Shown: one piece after another, positions 1 through 12,070 of the stretch | How the letters are laid out: each line of letters begins with the position of its first letter | How positions within the stretch are numbered: the stretch's first letter is position 1 | Assembly (NCBI RefSeq): GCF_019097595.1 | Contig: NC_080710.1 | Location: 13,786,280 to 13,850,279 of the forward strand | From: Hemibagrus wyckioides | Lineage: Eukaryota; Chordata; Actinopteri; Siluriformes; Bagridae | Direction: 5' to 3' | Length of the DNA: 64,000 nucleotides | Made by a program: the position numbers and the translations under genes | The notes under the pieces: generated by a model | What the model saw: the letters and a program-made list of their open reading frames with translations, nothing else | Database searches by the model: none | Told to the model about the DNA's origin: nothing

Positions 1-1036
1 AATTTCCTCGCTCCTAAATATTCCACAGTCAACTGTCAGCTGTATTATAAGAACATGGAAGTGTTTGGGAACGACAGCAACTCAGCCACGAAGTGGTAGG
101 CCACGTAAACTGACGGAGCGGGGTCAGCGGATGCTGAGGCGCATAGTGCGAAGAGGTCGCCAACTTTCTGCAGAATCAATCGCTACAGACCTCCAAACTT
201 CACGTGGCCTTCAGATTAGCTCAAGAACAGTGCGCAGAGAGCTTCATGGAATGGGTTTCCATGGCCGAGCAGCTGCATCCAAGCCATACATCACCAAGTG
301 CAATGCAAAGCGTCGGATGCAGTGGTGTAAAGCACGCCGCCACTGGACTCTAGAGCAGTGGAGACGCGTTTTCTGGAGTGACGAATCGCGCTTCTCCATC
401 TGGCAATCTGATGGACGAGTCTGGGTTTGGCGGTTGCCAGGAGAACGGTACTTGTCTGACTGCATTGTGCCAAGTGTAAAGTTTGGTGGAGGGGGGATTA
501 TGGTGTGGGGTTGTTTTTCAGGAGCTGGGCTTGGCCCCTTAGTTCCAGTGAAAGGAACTCTGAATGCTTCAGCATACCAAGACATTTTGGACAATTCCAT
601 GCTCCCAACTTTGTGGGAACAGTTTGGAGCTGGCCCCTTCCTCTTCCAACATGACTGTGCACCAGTGCACAAAGCAAGGTCCATAAAGACATGGATGACA
701 GAGTCTGGTGTGGATGAACTTGACTGGCCTGCACAGAGTCCTGACCTCAACCCGATAGAACACCTTTGGGATGAATTAGAGCGGAGACTGAGAGCCAGGC
801 CTTCTCGTCCAACATCAGTGTGTGACTTCACAAATGCGCTTCTGGAAGAATGGTCAAAAATTCCCATAAACACACTCCTAAACCTTGTGGACAGCCTTCC
901 CAGAAGAGTTGAAGCTGTTATAGCTGCAAAGGGTGGAACGACGTCATATTGAACCCTATGGATTAGGAATGGGATGTCACTTAAGTTCATATGCGAGTCA
1001 AGGCAGGTGAGCGAATACTTTTGGCAATATAGTGTA
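1..1036 (+). mobile_element. Tc1-type DNA transposon, 5' end cut by the window
   Basis: The right end is visible: a terminal repeat at about 1005-1034 (GCGAATACTTTTGGCAATAT then AGTG) followed by TA at 1035-1036, the expected target dinucleotide. This TIR sequence is common in fish Tc1 elements. The left TIR and the first part of the transposase lie outside the window. The element sits upstream of the first visible MS4A exon, in what is probably an intron of that gene, in the same orientation. Confidence 0.93.
2..952 (+). CDS. Tc1-type transposase (DD34E), N-terminus outside window
   Basis: The frame is open from the first bases of the window, so the coding region begins upstream; the TTG near position 65 is not a real start. 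The first 20 or so visible residues form the second half of a helix-turn-helix ([13 protein letters not shown]), followed by the GRPRK hook and a second DNA-binding helix region. The catalytic triad is present: Asp in WSDESRFS, Asp in QHDCAPVHK and Glu in [12 protein letters not shown], with 34 residues between the second Asp and the Glu. The protein ends in the usual [12 protein letters not shown] region. About 316 residues are visible with no stop or frameshift, so the copy is young or recently active compared with the other Tc1 relics here. It would act in the nucleus to cut and paste its own element at TA sites. Confidence 0.93.
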   Translation: MSSLLNIPQSTVSCIIRTWKCLGTTATQPRSGRPRKLTERGQRMLRRIVRRGRQLSAESIATDLQTSRGLQISSRTVRRELHGMGFHGRAAASKPYITKCNAKRRMQWCKARRHWTLEQWRRVFWSDESRFSIWQSDGRVWVWRLPGERYLSDCIVPSVKFGGGGIMVWGCFSGAGLGPLVPVKGTLNASAYQDILDNSMLPTLWEQFGAGPFLFQHDCAPVHKARSIKTWMTESGVDELDWPAQSPDLNPIEHLWDELERRLRARPSRPTSVCDFTNALLEEWSKIPINTLLNLVDSLPRRVEAVIAAKGGTTSY

Positions 1037-1312
1037 TCAGGTGCTATGAGTAACTAATTAGAGTGATCTAGATCTTTTTCATATTTTTCAGTTCACTTAC
1101 ATCTATTTATTATTATTTTTGTGTTCTAGATAATTCAATCTGAATAAATATTTTGAAGCTTACCCAAAAATGTTAGTACAAGGTGTGGAAGTGTATGCTA
1201 TAGATGTGGCAAATAGAGATGAGCTGATAAAAAACATTTATTTTATTTTTTTAATTTTAATAACTTGTGTATAATTTTAAATTGACTGATTTTGGATTTT
1301 GGCCTTTCTTAG

Positions 1313-2593
1313 ACTGTGCAGATCATGATTGGGATCATAATGATGGCTATGGGGGCAATTACCTGGTTCACACAAATTCTGTATAGTGAGATCTCTCTGG
1401 GGCTTGGACTATCAGTAAGTATTAGCAGCTTTGGCTCCACTGGCATCCTTTTGCATGACTGCTGAAAGCAAGTCTAGCTTTAAGCTGTTAAAACATTTTA
1501 TATTATTCTGTAGCATGTCGGCAAAGCACAGTAACAGTATTAGGAGTTGACTTCATGGTTTAGTGTATTTGTATTGATTAACTACTGATTGTAAGCCTGG
1601 CTGTCCAGCTATTTTATGCCACTTGTGATACTTTATTTTTCCTACTTTTTAACTTGCTAGAGTTGCAAAACATGGTGAACAGTAGTGACCAGAGACAGAG
1701 AACAAACATTAAAACCTATTTACAAGTCACTAATATTTTCCAGTTTATCTTCTCTGGATCTGTAACTTTGGGTGCACACAAGGGAACCTATCCTCCACTT
1801 GTAAGTAACCTATATGATGGAATTCAACAAGCTTCATTGCAGTACATTTCTTCTTCAAATATTTGTCTTTTGTGCCATTTCCTTGTTGTACAGGTACAAA
1901 TACAAGTGTGTATTTAATATCATTGTATCACTCCAGAATGTTTTGCTCAGTTCTACAGTCTGTCTAGCTTCTTCTCTTTTGTTAGATTAAAAGTGCACTT
2001 GCACTGAACATCATCAGTGCTCTGCTGGCCATGTCTGGTATCTGCTATTTCTGCTTTGCATTTACCGTCCAACCTGATTTGAAAACCTGTAACACTTCAG
2101 AATACGACCACACATACCATGAATGCGAATATAAAGTTGAGAGTCTGCAGGTAAGTGTTCCCACTGCATTTTTTTCTTTACAAAACATGTTTTAACCTGT
2201 GCAAACTAGTGATTTTGCTCAATAATATTGTGCTGTTTTATTGTTCATAACCATATCTCATGTTATTTGGCTTGAATTAGTTGACCTATTTTTGACAATC
2301 ATACTTTGTTCTGACATTATTCAGGAATTAATACATGGAATAAAGGGCATCCTGTTGATTTTGTGCGTGTTGGAGCTGTGTGTGTGTACAACAACTATCG
2401 TCTTTTCCTGCAAGGCTAAAGCCTTTGGGAACAAAATGGTAAGATTTCCAGAAGGCTAAGCTGATGGTTTCCCTTTCTGCTTCTATGACTCAGTAGTCTG
2501 ATTCTTAGAGTTTGCATGTTCTTTCTTTTCTTCTGTGGTTTACTCCAGGTTTACATGTATGGTAGGCTGACTGACATCCCTGGTGTGCCTTAG
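1313..2593 (+). CDS. MS4A-family four-transmembrane protein, 5' exons missing
   Basis: Five phase-0 exons can be read: 1313-1414, 1744-1800, 1986-2150, 2325-2438 and 2549-2593 (stop TAG 2591-2593). Lengths 102, 57, 165, 114 and 45 are all multiples of three, with AG acceptors and GT donors. The first begins TVQIMIGIIMMAMGAI, the family's TM1 motif; the second begins FIFSGSVTLGA (TM2); the third SALALNIISALLAMSGICYF (TM3) plus a Cys-containing extracellular loop; the fourth HGIKGILLILCVLELC (TM4); the last is a short tail. MS4A proteins are membrane chemosensor or receptor-associated tetraspans of immune and other cells; the ligand is unknown here. The start codon and N-terminal cytoplasmic exon lie left of the window, beyond the Tc1 element. 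The short last exon is the least certain. Confidence 0.82.
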
Positions 2594-3268
2594 GAAAGGC
2601 TTTTGGCTCCCTATGACCCTTGAGCTTATTATAAAATATCACTGCAGAATATGTTTGCTAAACTAACCTAGCAAGTTAAAGTTATCGATGGACAGAAACA
2701 TGGGTATCATACATTTTGGCAAGTGTAATACAAATTACTCAGAACTCTCACTCTTGTCTACTTTGACAAATAACTAAATGGCTAAATATGCACTATATTT
2801 TACTTATACAAAATATAGAATAGCTTTGCAGTAACATGGAGTGGTGTCAGTAAAGCTGACATACAAGCTGACATGCATCAGAATCAGGTTCTTTTCATGA
2901 TTTATAATGACATTTATCTTAATGTATTATGACTTTATTCACCAAATACTCTGTTTTTATATTTGGTCCTAAAATGCCATTGTACATTTTAGTGTTTATC
3001 CTGCCCTAACATACCAATGCCATCAGCTATGTGGATTAGATACAATGGCAGGTACAGGACCAGGACATAGAACCACTATCTGAAGGCACATTTCAAACTC
3101 AGGAAACTTTTCAGCAATGCAGTAACTTTTTCAGGAACTAAGGAAATTTTAGAGGTGTTTATGTTTGAGGAGCAATTTTAGTTACCATCATTTTAGTTAC
3201 CACACCAGCAGTTCCTGGAGTTTTTTTGGGCTCTTCCTTGGGGGTATGCAAATTTCTGCAGTACTGAT

Positions 3269-3361
<93 letters not shown>

Positions 3362-4750
3362 GCTGTATGGAGCATTGCTTTTAAGTCAAATGTAATGTTT
3401 AATTATGACTGTCGTACCCATCATTTTAATTTTAAGGCCAATCAGAGACAAGGTAGAGATCAACAGTTTCCAAACTCATGGAAGTGTGTCTATAATCAGA
3501 GTAGCTGGAGGTAATTTCTATTTGCATACATACAGTTCCCTGCATTGAAGAGATGCCCCTAACATCTTACACCTTTAGAGTTTATTCCAGCTTTGTGCCC
3601 AGTGTTATTGGGATATATATATAAGAACTAAACAAATGTTTAATGTTAATGTTTCTTTTTGTCATTACATATATAATGTAATGTATTTTCTCATAAACAT
3701 CTTAAAGTTGTAAAGCTATGCTTACCATGCTGTGATTTGACCATGTGTTTGTAAATGCAAGAGGTTGTTGTTCTGTACACATTGCCTCAAAATTCAAGGT
3801 GGGGTGATTTTAATTCATAAAACTCCCAACTTGTTTATTGTTTGTTTGTTTGTTTGTTTGTTTATTTTATGCATAACAAAGGTCCATAAGCGGTTAAGCT
3901 TCCAGGGATATGCAATACTTCCTCACACATGTGAGATGAGATTACATATCGATATACAATTAAAGCTAAAATTTTAGTTTAATGATTATATTTCAAAATT
4001 TCATGAATTTTGTGTTTATACTCTGTGGTTTACAGGTGTCAGTAGAAATGTAATCCATGTAAAAGTGATTTATCCAGTCAATAATCATTCCACCTCCATC
4101 TCTAACCATCTAACCTATAATGGGTCACAGAAATACAGAGTTGACATGCATGCTACATTACTGTTGTTTTGATTGCAGGGGAAATGCAGCAGCCATGCAG
4201 CTCTGCTAAACATACAAGAGGCTTGAGTGAACCCAAAGTATGAAAGCACTTCATGGTTTGAAGTATAGTAGCTTAGAAATGTACTTGCACCTTTTTGCAC
4301 ACTAATGTAAGAATCCCAAATACAATAAACTGATAACACTATAACACAAGTTTCATGTATTCTGCTTTTGATATTTCACAATTTTCTATAACCTTTGAAA
4401 CTGCCTGCAGTTATTCTGCATGGATGTATTTTTCAATAAATCCACATGTGCATCACGTATGTTCCTCTTGTCATTGTGTGATTTAGTGACACAATTGCTA
4501 TAGATTTATCTTCACAGCATAGTGGGGTGAGGCTCATTTACTGTGTCTGCCTTTAGAGCATGTCCTTTCCATACACACAGACTGGAAGTGTCGGCTCTTT
4601 AACATCATATTACTTTCTTCTCCTCCCACACCCACGACGTAGAACCCTAGTGTAAATACTGCAGTTCGCCACACCACACAACAGAACCCAGAAGCGTTTG
4701 CATAATACATACCCAGCTTAAAATACCGACACACACCGACAACTCTGCAT
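2594..4750. other. Spacer between the two MS4A genes
   Basis: Probably 3'UTR of the first MS4A gene followed by AT-rich intergenic DNA. I see no coding exon. It holds a compound trinucleotide microsatellite (3268-3361) and a short TTTG repeat near 3836-3864. Confidence 0.6.
3268..3361. repeat. Compound trinucleotide microsatellite
   Basis: Runs of TAC, then TAA, then TTA/ATT without interruption. The short peptide that can be translated here (runs of Thr, Asn, Ile) is only the repeat. Confidence 0.97.
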
Positions 4751-4900
4751 TTGCAATCAAGATTACTCTAGAGTAAGGAAGCACTGGGCTGCAATTTCGC
4801 CCTCGTTTGTGTCCGGATTGCTTCACCTCATTGCATACAGAGTGCTGCAGCGGTTTGGACCACTCCTCGGTTTTTCAGCATCACCTCTGCACGGCTCAAG
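4750..4900 (+). other. Probable 5' non-coding exon and promoter region of MS4A gene 2
   Basis: A locally GC-richer stretch ends in a good donor (CTCAAG then GTAGGG at 4901). The next acceptor is the CAG just before the ATG exon at 5139. No ATG-led frame continues from here into the coding exon, so it is most likely 5'UTR. The transcription start is not determined. Confidence 0.55.
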
Positions 4901-5138
4901 GTAGGGCTTGTTCAAGCTCCATGCATGCAAATGCAATCGCAACATTTTGATTTTTAGACCATTTGCGCTTTTTTTAACTTGAAGATGTAAAGAGTGCGTG
5001 CACGCGTGTGTGTGTGTGTATGTGTGTGTGTGTTTATGTGTGTGATGCGGTTCAGTCCCAGACTGGGATGCTGTGATGTTGCTGTGATGCTGATTAATGT
5101 CGTGTCGCTGACTGTGTTTGGCTCACACACAGAGCACC

Positions 5139-5398
5139 ATGTCGCTGTATCCGTCTCAGATTAAGGCGTTCAAGAGCAGCGAGCCCAAAACCCTTGGGGT
5201 GAGTTGTTTTTCTGATAGGAAGAGACTAGACTATTTGATATAGACTCTACGCCATGGACAACAGCAATGCGATTAGTGGCCTAAATATTGCTGAGTATAG
5301 ATTTTGCACCTAGTTGTGTCAGACACTAGTCCTGGTCATTTTAAAATTCATTTCTGTGATTAAAATTCTACTTACTATTCAAGGAAACGCCCATATAA

Positions 5399-5446
<48 letters not shown>

Positions 5447-8400
5447 AGTAAACAAACACGTAAGCAAAGAGATGCAGCAGTGCTTTGGAGCAGATCCATT
5501 AGCCAGACTTCTTTTGCACGTTTAGATTACATGGAGTGCTTTTTTTTTTTTTGCACTATAGTAGATGATCTTGATTTATTTCAGATAGTTTTGAAATCCA
5601 TACCTGGATTAACTTAACTAATCATGAAAGAGTAACATAGTGGTGTGTATTCTATTATAAGCTGCTTATCTGTTCAAAAGGCAGTGCAGATCATCATTGG
5701 CTTGCTGACGGTCATTCTGAGCACGATTGTGTATAAACTGCACTATCACATCCAGCGGGAGGTCATCATCCTCATCCTGAATGGTGCTCAAGTAAGGCTT
5801 GGCTCTTATGAACACTAAATATCTTCTTCACTACAACATACAATTGTGACAATAACTCAAACAATACTTAGATCAGTGGAGTAAGGAGCGAAGAAATGAA
5901 TGGTTAGTTGTAATTTTAATATACACTTAGAAAAAAAATGTTTTGTCAGTGATTCTGCTGATAGTTAAGGGATCCTGTAGCTTTTTAAATGTAAACCCTG
6001 TCTGGTTGGGGAATACAGTGTTGTTTGGGGCTCCACACAGAATCCACCTTAAGATCAAGTTAAAGGACCCTTTATAGGTGTAGATTTAAGGGTGTAGAGT
6101 GCTTTTTCTGGGTGTTTGTCATAAATAAGTAAACAAGAGAGCTGGTGTGCTTCACGTCATGTTATAAGATATTTAGGGTTCTTAAACAATTTAGTTGTCT
6201 TAGTTTGACTTACTGAAGTGATGCAGTGTTTTTTATTGCTCTTTCCTGCAGCTCCTTATCACTGGAATTGTCTTGGTGCATACTGGTAGGAGACCCTCTA
6301 AATGTCTGGTATGATATTTTGTATCCCTAATGTAAAAGACATTCTCATATAATGACTATAATAAATGCATAAAGTGCATCTGTTAAGTACTTGTATTTTA
6401 GAAAATGCTGGGCTTGTGCAACCTAGCCCCTTGGACAGCACCCAGTGCTGACTGATAGCTGAAATCTTGCTTCTTCAGCAGCCTAGACATGTGTCTTAGT
6501 GTCTTTTTTGAGGTAAATAGGTGAATGACTTTTTTTTGGACGATGATGATGATGATGATGATGTTAGCACTGTGACTGAAATGCCAGTAATTTACTGGCA
6601 TTTCACTGGCTACTTCAGTGAAGCCAGTAATTTACTTATATTTTCTCAAAGGTTCTTTCATCTTTCATTGCACTTCCTTGATGTACTTGTTCCAGTTAAG
6701 CTGAAAGGCCGATATATTGTTGAATGTTCAGTCTTAGAGTAGTCACAACTGTAAAATCTGCCATGTCTTACATTGCTTCATGGTCTCTATAATTTTTTTT
6801 TTAATTTTTCGTATATATATTATTGTTATTTGATCCTTCCGGCTCATGCCAGCATCAATACTATCTGTGTACAACGCATTTGTCACTCTGCTGCTCAGTG
6901 TCTCTCTTCTGGGAATGTGTCCAGTTTCATTCACCCTGGACTCAAGGAAGAACTCTGTTGAACTCAACACTGCAGTATACAGTATGCCTGCAATTTAGAA
7001 GCAGATTTTTATACAGAGACTTCACATTTGTCTTTTTTATTTTCACAGGTGGGTACAACTATTGTTTTGCAGTTGCTAACCGCAGCATTTGATATTGTCG
7101 GATTTGGTCTCATAGCCCGACATGTACCCTTTCGTGGGGAATCGTACTACTACAGAGACACTGAGGTAAACATCTGCTACCTTAGACACTTAAGACTTTT
7201 TGCATTATTTAATATGCCAATGCCAAGAAAACATCTGCAACATAATTTTATAACTCACTGACCTGGAAAAAAATATTGCACCAGTCATGGACTTTATAGC
7301 TGTGTTGCAGTAATATACTTATGTGTATGATCAGTTAAATTCATATTATATATTCAAATGTGTGATGCTCGAATTGGAAAATGTTATACTTCCTATACTA
7401 TATGTCACTCACATACCAAATATATAATCAATAGTATTTTTTTGTTTTGATTTGTCAACTATTACCTGTGAAGCAAGACCTTTCCTTATTTTATTACAAA
7501 TGTTGAATCTTCTTTTTAATGACAATATTTAATGTTCAGTACAGGAATATATACATTCAAAGTAATTTCACAATTATCCCGTAGATTGTGGTTAGTTTAT
7601 TTTATATATAATTCATTACAGTATACAGTATACGAACAGAAAGCATCAGTTATAATGTGAAGCAATTGTCATTTGGATGAACTACATTCCAAACTGAATA
7701 AATAGATGGATATCTAGGAAGGTGTGTATCACCTTTGAGAAAGGTGTGACTCCAGGCTCTGCCCTGCTCGTTTCAGTGGTGTTGTGACCCACGCCATTCA
7801 TTGTGGGCTTGCTGTGGAGAAGGAGATAAAAAGGGACAGAGAGAGGTGAGTTATATTCTGTGCTTTATTGTATGCTCCATTGACCAGTTTAACAAAGTAG
7901 TGCCTCTGCAACAATAATAACTTCCTTTGGTTTTCTGAAAAAGTTTATTAGGAATGATAGTTTTTTTCTAACAACCAATAAAAAAATATCACAACTATTT
8001 CAATACAGAGTTTTATTTTCTAACAAAGTATAACATTTTCCTTTGAGCATCTGACACAGGATTGTATTTTCTGCACTCACAGAGAACTTTATTAGGACCA
8101 CCCGTACACATATTCATGCAATTATCTAATTAGCCAATTGTGATGCAGAAGTGCAAGGCATAAAATCATGCAGATTTGGGTCAGCAGCTTCAGGTAATGT
8201 TCACATGAACTATTAGACTGGGTTAAAAAATGTGATTTTGACCATGGCATGATTGCTGATGCCACACAGGCTGGTTTGAGTATTTCTATAAATGCTGATC
8301 TCCTGGGATTTTCACACACAACAGTCTCTAGAGTTTACACAGAATGGTGCAATACAGAAAAAAAATCCAGTGAGCAGCAGTTCAGAGGATGGAAACACCT

Positions 8401-9681
8401 TGTTATGGAGAGAGGCCAACAGAGAATGGCCATAATGATTTGAGCTGAGAGGAAGGCTACAGTAACTCAGATAGATGGACTATACCAGCAGAAGTCCACC
8501 TCAGCTTCCACTTCTGTGAACCAAGAAAAGAAAGCTGAGGCTGCAGTGGGCACAGCATCACTAAACTGGACAATTGAAGACTGTAAAAATGTAGCCTGGT
8601 CTGGTGAATCTCGGCTGAATCACACAGATGGTATGGTCAGAATTTTGCACCAAGATCATGAATCTATGGACCCAACATGACTTGGGAAGTCCAGGCTGGT
8701 GGAGGTGGTGTAATGGTGTGGGGAAGGTTTTCTTGGCACACTTTGGGCCCATACCAATCAATCATCACTTGAATGCCACAGGATGTTTAATTGATTTGTT
8801 GCTGACCATGTGCATCCCTTCATTGGCACAATTTATCCTCTTCTAATGATAATGCACCGTGTCACAAAACTAAAATAATCAAACTGGTTTCATGAACATG
8901 AGATTGAGTTCAGTGAAATTAAATCCAGTACAACACCTTTGGGATGTGGTAGAACAGAAAATTCACAGCATCTGAAAAATCTGCAGGAATTACATCATGC
9001 AGTCATGTCAACATGGACCAGAATCTCAAGGGAATGTGTCCAACATCTTGTAGAATCAATGTCCATGAAGAATTGAAGCTGCCCTACCCAGCATTAGTAT
9101 AGTGTTCCTGATAAAGTGTTCTGTGAGTGTATGTATCTTATTTGAGGAGTAATATCTATTTATATAGTTTACGTTTATGCTTTTAGCTCTGGAAAGTATT
9201 GTATTATTTCTTATATCATGTTAGCTCAATAATCTTTTCTATCTTTTTTACAGTTCCTGGTGAATGGCATTCTGGGCACCTTGATTGGCTCTTTGGTATT
9301 AGTGTGTATTATCGGTTTGGTTGTGGCACTTTTCGGAGTGTATGCCCTGTCTGTTAGTGCTATTAAGGTAGGACTACTGCTATAAAATGTAATATCATGC
9401 ATACATGTTGTCATGGCTGCTTTGTAGAATAGTTTTTGGCATATATTTAGTTAAAAACTATAACTGTAAGCTTTACACATTGGAGTTAAAAATTCCATAG
9501 CAGAATTCATTTTTAATTAAATGTGGATATAATTTAACATTGATTAAAACTATTGCATTTAATGTTTACATTTCTTCTCACCATTTGCCTGCAGGAGTTG
9601 ACACCTATTCCCAACTCCAATGCAAAGGCACAGTATGGTTCTGGAGAACAGGCCAGGACTAATGTGCGTAATGGGAACTGA
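5139..9681 (+). CDS. MS4A-family four-transmembrane protein, complete
   Basis: Coding exons 5139-5198, 5681-5791, 6252-6308, 7049-7165, 9254-9367 and 9595-9681 are all phase 0 and give 181 residues. A non-coding first exon probably ends at 4900 (GT donor 4901). The N-terminus MSLYPSQIKAFKSSEPKTLG is cytoplasmic. TM1 starts AVQIIIGLLTVILS, TM2 ends LLITGIVLVHT, the RRPSKCL|V junction matches the family's loop before TM3 (TIVLQLLTAAFDIVGFGLIA), and TM4 is GTLIGSLVLVCIIGLVVALF. The tail ends NVRNGN. The 57- and 114-nt exons have the same lengths as in the upstream MS4A gene, indicating tandem duplication. Introns hold a microsatellite and a dead Tc1-type element (8072-9131). A polyadenylation signal lies at 9922. 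Ligand and cell type cannot be told from sequence. Confidence 0.87.
5401..5446. repeat. (TC)n(AC)n microsatellite
   Basis: Intron 1 of the second MS4A gene; pyrimidine-rich CT run followed by CA run. Confidence 0.95.
8072..9131 (+). mobile_element. Degenerate Tc1-type transposon with dead transposase
   Basis: Inverted ends are recognisable: CACTCACAGAGAACTTTATT at 8074 and its diverged complement ending GTTCTGTGAGTG before TA at 9130-9131. The left TA has decayed to TG. Between them, transposase remnants run in order on the plus strand: a helix-turn-helix (ADLLGFSHTTVSRVYTEW near 8290), WSGESRLNH where WSDESRF is expected, and NLQELHHAVMSTWTRIS near 8970. Several stops and frame changes interrupt them, and the first catalytic Asp is now Gly. 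It lies inside an intron of the second MS4A gene. Another copy of the same family is at 38656-39290. Confidence 0.88.
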
Positions 9682-9921
9682 CAGAACAAAATCTCTCACA
9701 AGATAAGGTCAACGGTTTCAGCACAGTTTCATACCAATCAAAAGAAACAACTGGTTCACCTCTAAATCACACACAAGTAAAAAAAACAAAAAACAAAAAA
9801 AACCTTTCGTGACAGTGTAAATAATTTGTAAAATTGTTAGCTCCTGTTATTTGGCTGTTTTCGCACTCTGCAATGAATTTTGATGGCTACACAGTTGCTA
9901 GAACTACATTCATTTTCCACT

Positions 9922-9927
9922 AATAAA
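9922..9927 (+). terminator. Polyadenylation signal of MS4A gene 2
   Basis: AATAAA about 240 bases after the stop codon, in AT-rich 3'UTR. Further copies near 10890 and 10980 could be alternative sites. Confidence 0.5.
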
Positions 9928-11351
9928 CAAGTTTGTTTGCATAAAAATGCTTATGTAGTATCAGTAATCAGCAAGCCATAGACGTGAATGCTGTGAGACT
10001 GTTTAGAAATGTAGGTAACAATTCTTTTTTTAATATGCTTAATAATGTTCAAATTAGACAGATTGTTCACAATAATTCATGTTTGTACTGGACTTCAACC
10101 GCTTTAAAAACAAAGAAAGAAATATGACTGAAGATGTATAATATAGTGTATTATTAATGCAAGTCTGTGCTGGGGTGCAGTAGAACATCATTTGCATGAA
10201 ACATCATTCAAATTATAAGGCTAGCAAAGAGGTAATATACTGAACAATATTTATTAAGCTTGTCCTAAAAAAGGAACTGGGTCCAAAATAATCTACCAAG
10301 AAATTAATCTGGTCAACTCAAACAAAAACCTTAACAGTAAACACTAGCAATATGTAATGAATGTTAATAATTACAATCTATTTGTAAGAACATTTGCATT
10401 TACATTTTTAGTCACCCAGAATTAACAACTTTTTTATTGCGAAAAGAACGAAAGCTTGATAAATATTGTACAGTGTATACATGAAAGTGAGGATGTTTCT
10501 ATTGAGGGAGAATTGTGTCAAGATCATCTAAGTGTTAACAAATGACTGGCATTGCTTGGCTTTTTTTTGTCATCCTGTTTTATATTTACTGATACTTCAG
10601 GAAAGCTATGATGACTGCCAACTCTGTAAGTGCCACCACTTGTGACCAAAATTAATGGACACTAACAACAAAAAAGTAAGAGGTTGAAGCCTCACTCAAG
10701 GGCTCAACCGGTGTATTCTCCTCTTATGGAAGCATGTTATCAGTTCATGGTACTGTTTGTGTCAGTGTTTCATTGCCTTTACAACAGCATGTCAGATTTA
10801 CATTTTGCTTGTATTCTTCAACTTCTTTATATGTAGCAACTGAAAATCATAGACAGTTCCATGCGTGTTTATGGATGATTGATGTTTAAAATAAACAGGA
10901 TTTGCTAGACAAACAGCAATGGAATATTTTCTGCATTAAGGAAAGTTCAAATAAAGAAAAATGTCAAACCCACAAAGTAAAATAAACATTCAGTATACCT
11001 AAAAATGTATTATGGTAATTTATTGTTTCATTTAAAAACCCAGCAAGGTTTTAAGGTAATATATTCGTTAATTCTTTTTAAGCAGCTGCACTGTCCTGCT
11101 CCAGTTTTACACTGATTCTAATGTATTAAATGAATAGTTCAGGTTGAATGATTTTAAAAATAATCTGGGAAACTGGTAGCCAGATCAACTATAATGCAAA
11201 ACTGAGAAAGCAAACATGTGATGCCAAATATGCTGTTCAGTTACAGTCTACAGGCTATTTTTGGCTGACGTTTTCTTTAATGTAGTGTGATGACAAACAC
11301 TTTAATGTCTCCACCTGCTTTACTATCACAAGCTATATCTGAAACCATATT

Positions 11352-11594
11352 CCATTCACTATACAGTGGACTATTCTCAGGGTCTGCCATTTTGTAGTGG
11401 TAGCAGGAAAAATAGGGGGCATCTTATTTCCTAAAATGTGCCTTCTTCTATCCTTTTTGCTTGCTTCCCTTGCTTGTTGCTTAGAGCCTCCTTCTGAAAA
11501 GAAAAGAAAACAAAGAGGCTCAGAACCCATTTTATACTACTTATACTACAACAAAATGGCAGGCCCTGATAATAGCAGACTATATAGTGAATAG
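11352..11594. mobile_element. MITE-like element with about 50-bp inverted ends
   Basis: The left arm (CCATTCACTATACAGTGGAC, continuing through CAGGGTCTGCCATTTTGTAG) is matched by the complement of the right arm (CCTATTCACTATATAGTCTG, continuing through CAGGGCCTGCCATTTTGTTG). By eye the arms are roughly 80% identical over about 50 bases, enclosing about 140 bases with no transposase. This is the structure of a non-autonomous DNA transposon. The superfamily is not assigned. Confidence 0.8.
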
Positions 11595-11814
11595 GTAGGT
11601 TTCAGACACAGCAAGGGAGGTGGAGATATTAAAGAGTTTACCGTCGTATTGCATTCTTTATTGAAAAGCTTAACAATGATATGTACTAAATTAAATGCTG
11701 TTGCTCACTGGAGTGAATTCACCTATTATTTACAAGTTGCCCAGTCTTATTTGGCTAACTTTATAAAAGATCTGCAGATACAAAACAGCGATTCTTTCAT
11801 TCATCAAAGTAATC

Positions 11815-12070
11815 TCTTTATCCTGGCCATGGTTGCACTGGGTTCATCTAGGGTATATCCTGGAAACACTGACTGTGAGGTGGCAATTCTGGATGAGACA
11901 CCACTCCATGGCAGGGATGCATGCATTCATACACATTCACATGCTCACTCCAGCCCACCTTTAGTTATGGGGTTTTTTTGTGAGGAAACCCACCTGGACC
12001 CAAGAAGAGTGTGCACAGAAGCTCAGCATTACATCAGGGACTCTGGTGAAGTGGCAATGTTATCAGCTGC
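11815..12070. repeat. Old dispersed teleost repeat, copy 1
   Basis: Contains the decayed string of phrases typical of an abundant fish repeat: TATCCTGG, GAACACTG, GATGAGACACCACTCCATGGCAGGG, CATTCACATGCTCACTCC, GAAACCCACCTGGACCC. The 148-residue open frame across it (11649-12095) is therefore not treated as a gene. A related copy is at 57490-57830. Confidence 0.65.

Noticed and set aside
244..990. 248-residue minus-strand open frame
   Set aside because: Antisense of the Tc1 transposase.
6252..9681. A five-transmembrane model of MS4A gene 2 including 6853-6974
   Set aside because: It needs a weaker donor at 6286. The path without it keeps phase 0 throughout, retains PSKCLV and gives the family's four membrane segments.
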